Source: Streptomyces sp. MUM 203J (GTDB lineage Bacteria > Actinomycetota > Actinomycetes > Streptomycetales > Streptomycetaceae). Taken from it: 64,000 bases of DNA. A program made the position numbers and the translations under genes. The stretch spans positions 1 through 64,000 of the forward strand of contig NZ_JADWYO010000034.1 in the NCBI RefSeq assembly GCF_022414595.1, read 5' to 3'. Position 1 is the stretch's first letter. Every line of letters starts with the position of its first letter. The notes beneath the pieces were generated by a model, which did no database searches, was not told the origin of the DNA, and worked only from the letters and a program-made list of their open reading frames with translations. Shown piece by piece: positions 60,124 through 64,000 of this stretch.

Positions 60124-60864
60124 GTGAACGCATCATCAGAGCAGGCCGGGCGCGCGGGCCGCGCGGAGGCACCCGCTCTGCCGCCGCGCACGGCGGACAT
60201 CCTGGACCGGCTGCGCGGTCACACCCCGGGAGCCGTCCCCGTCATCGACCCGTTCAGGACCCCACAGGACGAGGCCCTGGAGAAAGCGGCCGCACTCACC
60301 GGACGCGGCTTTCCCGCCGTCATCCTGGGTGGCGGCGACGACCCCGCCCGGCCACCGCACACGTCGTACGCGTCGTTCACCCGCCATATGGAGCCGTACG
60401 TGGCGGCTGTGAAAGCCGCCTCCGGACTGCCCGTGCTGCTGGACTTCCCGCCGTGCAAGGGCACCGGTTTCCCTCTCGTGCGCGGGGCGGACGCCGTGCT
60501 CCTCCCCGCCCGGTTCGGCTCGCCCGACGTCTACCACGTCTGGCAGAGCTATCTGGAGACCGTGCTGACCCTGCCCACCCGGCTGGCTCCCGAGGACTGG
60601 CCCGGCCTGGTCCTCGCCGCCGCGCTCACTCCCGGCGACGACCTCGCCGGACACGCCGACCTCGCCCGCAGGTTCGGTCTCGACCTGGTCCGGCTCTCCG
60701 CGCGTCATGCCCCGCTGCCGCCGGACGCCGTGCGGACGGTACGGCAGCGGCTCGCCCCGCACCAGCTCCTCCTCGTCCAGGCCGACGGGAACCCGGCCGC
60801 GTACCGGGAGGCGGGCGCCGACTACGTGACCTTCGACGGCATGACGTCCCCCGTCCGGCTGTAA
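60124..60864 (+). CDS. PcrB/MoeO5-like (GGGP synthase superfamily) TIM-barrel protein
   Basis: 246 aa from GTG 60124 behind AAGGGGAGA. FPAVILGGGDDPARPPHTSY, VKAASGLPVLLDFPPCKG, RGADAVLLPARFGSPDVYHV, WQSYLETVLTLPTRLAPEDW and VLAAALTPGDDLAG give the order of phosphate-binding and substrate loops of geranylgeranylglyceryl phosphate synthase/PcrB and of the moenomycin enzyme MoeO5. These join a prenyl diphosphate to a phosphorylated three-carbon acceptor. The assignment rests on motif resemblance. It could be another TIM-barrel phosphate-binding enzyme. Confidence 0.5.
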   Translation: MNASSEQAGRAGRAEAPALPPRTADILDRLRGHTPGAVPVIDPFRTPQDEALEKAAALTGRGFPAVILGGGDDPARPPHTSYASFTRHMEPYVAAVKAASGLPVLLDFPPCKGTGFPLVRGADAVLLPARFGSPDVYHVWQSYLETVLTLPTRLAPEDWPGLVLAAALTPGDDLAGHADLARRFGLDLVRLSARHAPLPPDAVRTVRQRLAPHQLLLVQADGNPAAYREAGADYVTFDGMTSPVRL

Positions 60865-60995
60865 GGGGCGCCGACTCAGGGCGGGTCGACGGCGTGTCCG
60901 GTCCCGCGCCGCTCCGAATCGTGAGGGGATGGGGCCCAGGACTGCGAGGAGGGCCGCCGCGCGCGGCAGCCGGTGCACGCGCGAGGAGGGGCCTG

Positions 60996-62342
60996 TTGCC
61001 CGTACAGCGAGCGGACGCGGTCGGTCCGCTGTCCGTGGCGGTGCTGATGGAGCTGGTCAGGACGCCCCTCGCCGGGGGGCAGGTCAAGTGCTGGGAGCGC
61101 TTCGCCGCGGCGGCGGCCTCCCTCGACCCGTCCGACCTGGGCGTCGACCTCACCCTGTACGTCCTCGGTGACCGGCCCCGGACCGAGGAACTGTCCCCCG
61201 CGGTACGGTTCGTGGCGCTGCGTCCCGTCCTCAGCACCGCGCTGCTCACGCGGCGCGGCGGAGTGGACATCGCGGACGCCGCCCCCTACCACCCGGTGCT
61301 CGCCCGGCTGCTGCCGCGCCATGAGGTGTGGCACCTCACCCACACGATGGCGTTCGCGTCGACGGCGGTCCGGCTCAGCCGCCGCGGCCGACGAGGTCGC
61401 GCCGGACCCGGGGCGTCCGGGCCGTACGCCGGGCGGGGAGCCGGGCCGGGGCCCGGAATGACGGCGTCCGTCCACACCGACGTCCCGGCGCTCACCGAGG
61501 CCTACATCCGGCAGAGCGTCAACGCGCGCCTCGCCCGCGTCCCCGGACTTCGCGCGTTCGATCCCGCGGCCCGCTGCGCCGCCATCCTGCGGAGCCATCG
61601 CGACCGGGTGCTGCGCGCCTGCGACCACGTCCTCGTCGCCACCCCGTCCCAGGTACCCGAGATGGCCGCGCTCGTCGGCGCGGAGCATGTGAGCGGGCTC
61701 GGCCGCGGCATGGACCTGGACCGCTTCCGCCCGGACCCCGGGGCGCGGACACGGCTCGCGGCCCTCGGCGTGCCGCCCGGCCGTACGACCGTGCTGTTCG
61801 CGGGACGCGTGGACGCCTCCAAGAACGTGCTGCTCCTCGCGGAGGCCGTCCGGCGGCTGCGTGCCCGGGGCGCCGACACCCACCTGGTCGTCGCCGGGAC
61901 CGGTCCCGACACCGACCGGGTCGCCGCGTGCCTGGGTCCCGGCGTGACGCTGCTCGGCATGCTCCCGCAGGAGCGGCTCGCCCGAGTTCTCGCCGGATGC
62001 GACCTGCTCGCCCTGCCGTCGCGTACCGAGACCATCGGCAACATCGTCGGGGAGGCCATGGCCTGCGGCCTGCCGGTCGTCCTGCCGCACGGGACCCGCA
62101 CCAACCACTGGCTGGCCGCCCCCGGACGGGACGGACTGCTCGTCGAGCACGACACCCCCGAGGCCTGGGCCGCCGCGCTGGGCCTGCTGGCCGGACGGCC
62201 GGACCTGCGGGCCGCGATGGGCCGGCACGCCCTGGCCACCGCCCGCGCCCGCCACCGGACCTGGGGCAGGGTGCTGTGCGAGGACCTCCTGCCGGTGTGG
62301 CGCCGGGTCGCGGCCCGGACGGCCCCCGTGTCCGGCGGCTGA
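60996..62342 (+). CDS. GT4-family glycosyltransferase
   Basis: 448 aa from TTG 60996, chosen because GAGGAGGGG lies five bases before it. PLSVAVLMELVRTPLAGGQV starts the N-terminal Rossmann domain. VLFAGRVDASKNVLLLAEAV, LVVAGTGPDTDRVAACLG, VTLLGMLPQERLARVLAGCD and LPSRTETIGNIVGEAMACGL are the GT4 donor-binding half with the EX7E-like Glu pair. It transfers a sugar from a nucleotide or lipid donor; acceptor unknown. It lies next to the PcrB-like gene and just before a DMT-type transporter gene. Confidence 0.75.
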   Translation: MPVQRADAVGPLSVAVLMELVRTPLAGGQVKCWERFAAAAASLDPSDLGVDLTLYVLGDRPRTEELSPAVRFVALRPVLSTALLTRRGGVDIADAAPYHPVLARLLPRHEVWHLTHTMAFASTAVRLSRRGRRGRAGPGASGPYAGRGAGPGPGMTASVHTDVPALTEAYIRQSVNARLARVPGLRAFDPAARCAAILRSHRDRVLRACDHVLVATPSQVPEMAALVGAEHVSGLGRGMDLDRFRPDPGARTRLAALGVPPGRTTVLFAGRVDASKNVLLLAEAVRRLRARGADTHLVVAGTGPDTDRVAACLGPGVTLLGMLPQERLARVLAGCDLLALPSRTETIGNIVGEAMACGLPVVLPHGTRTNHWLAAPGRDGLLVEHDTPEAWAAALGLLAGRPDLRAAMGRHALATARARHRTWGRVLCEDLLPVWRRVAARTAPVSGG

Positions 62343-62346
62343 CCGC

Positions 62347-63198
62347 GTGCTGGTGACCGTTCCGGCCGCGCTGGCGGCGGGCGCCTGCTTCGCGGTGGCC
62401 GGCGTCCTCCAGCAGTGGGCCGCCGTCCGCCAGCCCGACGGTGACACCCTGACCCTCCGGCTGGTACGGCGGCTCGCGCGGGAGCCGCTGTGGCTCGCCG
62501 GGATCACGCTGGCCGTCCTGGCGTACGGCTTCCAGGCGCTGGCCCTCGCGTACGGGCCGCTCAGCCTCGTCCAGCCGCTGATCATCAGCGAGTTGCTGTT
62601 CGCGATCCCGCTGTCCGCGCGGCTGCGGCGCAGGTCCCTCGGAGCCCGCGAATGGCTCGGCACCCTGGCGGTCACCGCCGGACTGACCACCGCGCTGGCC
62701 GCGGCCCGGCCGCACGGCGGCGACCCGGCGGTGCCGCCGGGCGCCTGGCTGGCGACCCTGGCGACGGTCGGCGGGCTCGTCGCCCTCGCCCTGGCCGCGG
62801 GCCGCCGCACGGCCGGCGCTCCCCGGGCGTCCCTGCTGGGTGTTGCGGGCGGGCTGGTGATGGGCACCCAGTCCGTCCTGCTGGACGCCACGGTCGACCG
62901 GCTGGGCGCGGGTCCCGTCGCGGTGCTCACCGCCTGGCAGACCTACCTGCTGGTGGTGGCGAGCGTCGCCGGACTGGTCCTGATCCAGAGCGCCTTCCAG
63001 GCCGGCCCGCTGGCCGCCAGCATGCCGGCCATCGACGCGACGGAGCCCGCGGTTGCGGTCACGGTGGGCGTGGCCGTGTTCGGCGAAACGGTCAGCACGG
63101 AGCCGCTGGCCCTTTCGCTCACCGCCGTGGGCGTGGCCGTACTGCTCGCGGGCATCGTGCTGCTGGACACGTCGCAGCTGTTCCGGAAGCTGGAGTAG
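62347..63198 (+). CDS. DMT/EamA-type integral membrane transporter
   Basis: 283 aa, about ten hydrophobic segments in two repeats: LVTVPAALAAGACFAVAGVL, LWLAGITLAVLAYGFQALAL, GPLSLVQPLIISELLFAIPL (the repeat core), then VLTAWQTYLLVVASVAGLVL, ASMPAIDATEPAVAVTVGVA and LALSLTAVGVAVLLAGIVLL. Matches the drug/metabolite transporter superfamily. GTG 62347 begins 4 bases after the glycosyltransferase stop, so co-translated; it may export the glycolipid-like product. Confidence 0.78.
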   Translation: MLVTVPAALAAGACFAVAGVLQQWAAVRQPDGDTLTLRLVRRLAREPLWLAGITLAVLAYGFQALALAYGPLSLVQPLIISELLFAIPLSARLRRRSLGAREWLGTLAVTAGLTTALAAARPHGGDPAVPPGAWLATLATVGGLVALALAAGRRTAGAPRASLLGVAGGLVMGTQSVLLDATVDRLGAGPVAVLTAWQTYLLVVASVAGLVLIQSAFQAGPLAASMPAIDATEPAVAVTVGVAVFGETVSTEPLALSLTAVGVAVLLAGIVLLDTSQLFRKLE

Positions 63199-63225
63199 GC
63201 CACGCGCGATGGAGTCCGTCCTCCA

Positions 63226-63256
63226 CCCCCTGCCCTCGGACTCCGAGAGCAGGGGG
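63226..63256. terminator. Bidirectional terminator between converging genes
   Basis: CCCCCTGC (63226-63233) pairs with GCAGGGGG (63249-63256), and the inner CTCGG/CCGAG extends the stem. It lies between the converging transporter and EF-G-like genes. Strong GC hairpin without a U-run, as usual in this genome. Confidence 0.65.
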
Positions 63257-63304
63257 CTCCCCGGGGAACGGCAACGGGGTTCCGGGGGCGCAGGCCCCAC
63301 GGGG

Positions 63305-64000
63305 TTACCCCGGAGCCACCGCGTACCCGGCGGGGCGCGACGTGAACACGCCCCGCCCCCGCGTCCGCCCGCGCAGCGCCGTCGCGTAACCGAACAGTTC
63401 CGCCAGCGGCACCGTGGCCGTAAGCACGGAGGTGCCGCCCCGCCCCGCCACGGATCCGCTCACCCGCCCCCGCCGAGCCGCCAGGTCACCCAGTACCCCG
63501 CCCACCGCGTCGTCCGGCACCGACACGGTGAGCTCCGCGACAGGCTCCAGCAGAGCCATCACTGCGCCCCGCAGCGCCTCCCGCAGTCCGAACCGTCCTG
63601 CGGCGCGGAACGCGAACTCCGACGAGTCCTTCACATGCGTCGCCCCGTCTGTCAGCGTCACCCGCAGTCCCGTCACCGGATGGCCGTGCAGCGGTCCGCC
63701 CTCGGCCAGTGCGTCCCGGCAGCCCGCCTCCACGGCCCGTACGAACTCCTTCGGGATCCGCCCGCCGACGACCGACGACCGGAACTCGAACGCCCCGGCC
63801 GTACCGGGCGCGAGCTCCAGCGGCTCCACGTCCAGCACGACATGCGCGAACTGCCCGGCGCCGCCGTCCTGCTTGACGTGCCGGTGGACCAGCCCCGCCA
63901 CGCCGCGGACCACCGTCTCCCGGTAGGCCACCCGGGGGCGGCCCACCGCGACCTCCAGCCCGTGGCCCCGGCGCAGCTTCTCCACCGCGACCTCCAGGTG
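63305..64000 (-). CDS. EF-G-like translational GTPase, C-terminal part (cut by window edge)
   Basis: About 230 C-terminal residues. YRETVVRGVAGLVHRHVKQDGGAGQFAHVVLDVEPLE (split by turns) and VVGGRIPKEFVRAVEAGCRDAL belong to domain IV, LRVTLTDGATHVKDSSEFAFRAA follows, and the domain V part has LLEPVAELTVSVPDDAVGGVLGDLAARRGRV. The shorter, diverged domain IV suggests an EF-G2-type or ribosome-protection-like paralogue rather than canonical fusA. The GTPase domain is beyond the right edge. Confidence 0.82.
   Translation of the reverse strand, partial: HLEVAVEKLRRGHGLEVAVGRPRVAYRETVVRGVAGLVHRHVKQDGGAGQFAHVVLDVEPLELAPGTAGAFEFRSSVVGGRIPKEFVRAVEAGCRDALAEGGPLHGHPVTGLRVTLTDGATHVKDSSEFAFRAAGRFGLREALRGAVMALLEPVAELTVSVPDDAVGGVLGDLAARRGRVSGSVAGRGGTSVLTATVPLAELFGYATALRGRTRGRGVFTSRPAGYAVAPG

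Noticed and set aside
1..64000. CRISPR arrays, tRNA or rRNA genes, phage att sites
   Set aside because: No regularly spaced repeats with spacers, no tRNA cloverleaf or rRNA-like sequence, and no integrase or direct-repeat pair flanking the sio block were seen.

Overview
The window is high-GC actinomycete chromosome, almost certainly Streptomyces: third codon positions are strongly G/C, GTG starts and 4-base stop/start overlaps are common, and SARP, SpoIIE-phosphatase, DmdR1-type iron-box and Nur-type signals are present. The core of the predicted precursor peptide, VSSASCTTCICTCSCSS, has the residue pattern of siomycin A (Val-Ser where thiostrepton has Ile-Ala). The central 27 kb is therefore read as a siomycin-type thiopeptide cluster, and a siomycin producer such as S. 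sioyaensis is the likely host.

Layout. 1-6.5 kb: a divergent pair of iron-regulated genes (ferric-ion binding lipoprotein; an adenylation/carrier/membrane-acyltransferase fusion), each with its own iron box, then a CapA-like protein, a DUF4383 membrane protein and a PIG-L deacetylase. 6.5-8.0 kb: debris, comprising a twice-frameshifted SARP regulator and relics of two transposases. 8.0-35.9 kb: the thiopeptide cluster, with two divergent transcription units around a 421-bp control region. The leftward unit (sioG to sioA) carries tailoring and quinaldic-acid genes. The rightward unit starts with the 57-aa precursor SioH, passes a strong hairpin, and continues through sioI to sioU, mostly translationally coupled. 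35.9-36.7 kb: more debris (possible transposase scrap, frameshifted GNAT acetyltransferase).

How the sio genes fit together. SioN, SioO and SioM make and oxidise azolines (E1/ThiF-like leader-binding partner, YcaO cyclodehydratase, SagB-like dehydrogenase). SioJ and SioS (LanB glutamylation-type) with SioK (elimination) dehydrate Ser/Thr. SioL closes the six-membered nitrogen heterocycle. SioT, SioA, SioE, SioD and SioU make the quinaldic acid unit from tryptophan, and SioQ activates it. P450s SioP and SioR oxidise it or the Ile residue. SioI trims the leader and closes the second macrocycle. SioF, SioB and SioC process the C-terminus to the amide. SioG is unassigned. No resistance methylase, exporter or intact regulator lies inside the cluster.

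36.8-41.9 kb: a five-gene Nik-type nickel/peptide ABC operon with a Nur-like box in front. 41.9-52.6 kb: MarR regulator with its membrane-protein partner, SGNH hydrolase, small membrane protein, AAC(3)-like acetyltransferase, GerMN-type lipoprotein, microbial transglutaminase, secreted small protein, alpha/beta-hydrolase, zinc-ribbon protein and a Pro/Ala-rich anchored protein, with several decayed gaps. 52.8-58.5 kb: an operon linking a GAF-PAS-SpoIIE-HATPase phosphatase to a sugar ABC importer. 58.5-63.2 kb: a second RiPP locus of graspetide type (precursor TgmA and ATP-grasp ligase TgmB), then a PcrB/MoeO5-like TIM-barrel protein, a GT4 glycosyltransferase and a DMT-type membrane protein. 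The right edge cuts an EF-G-like GTPase.
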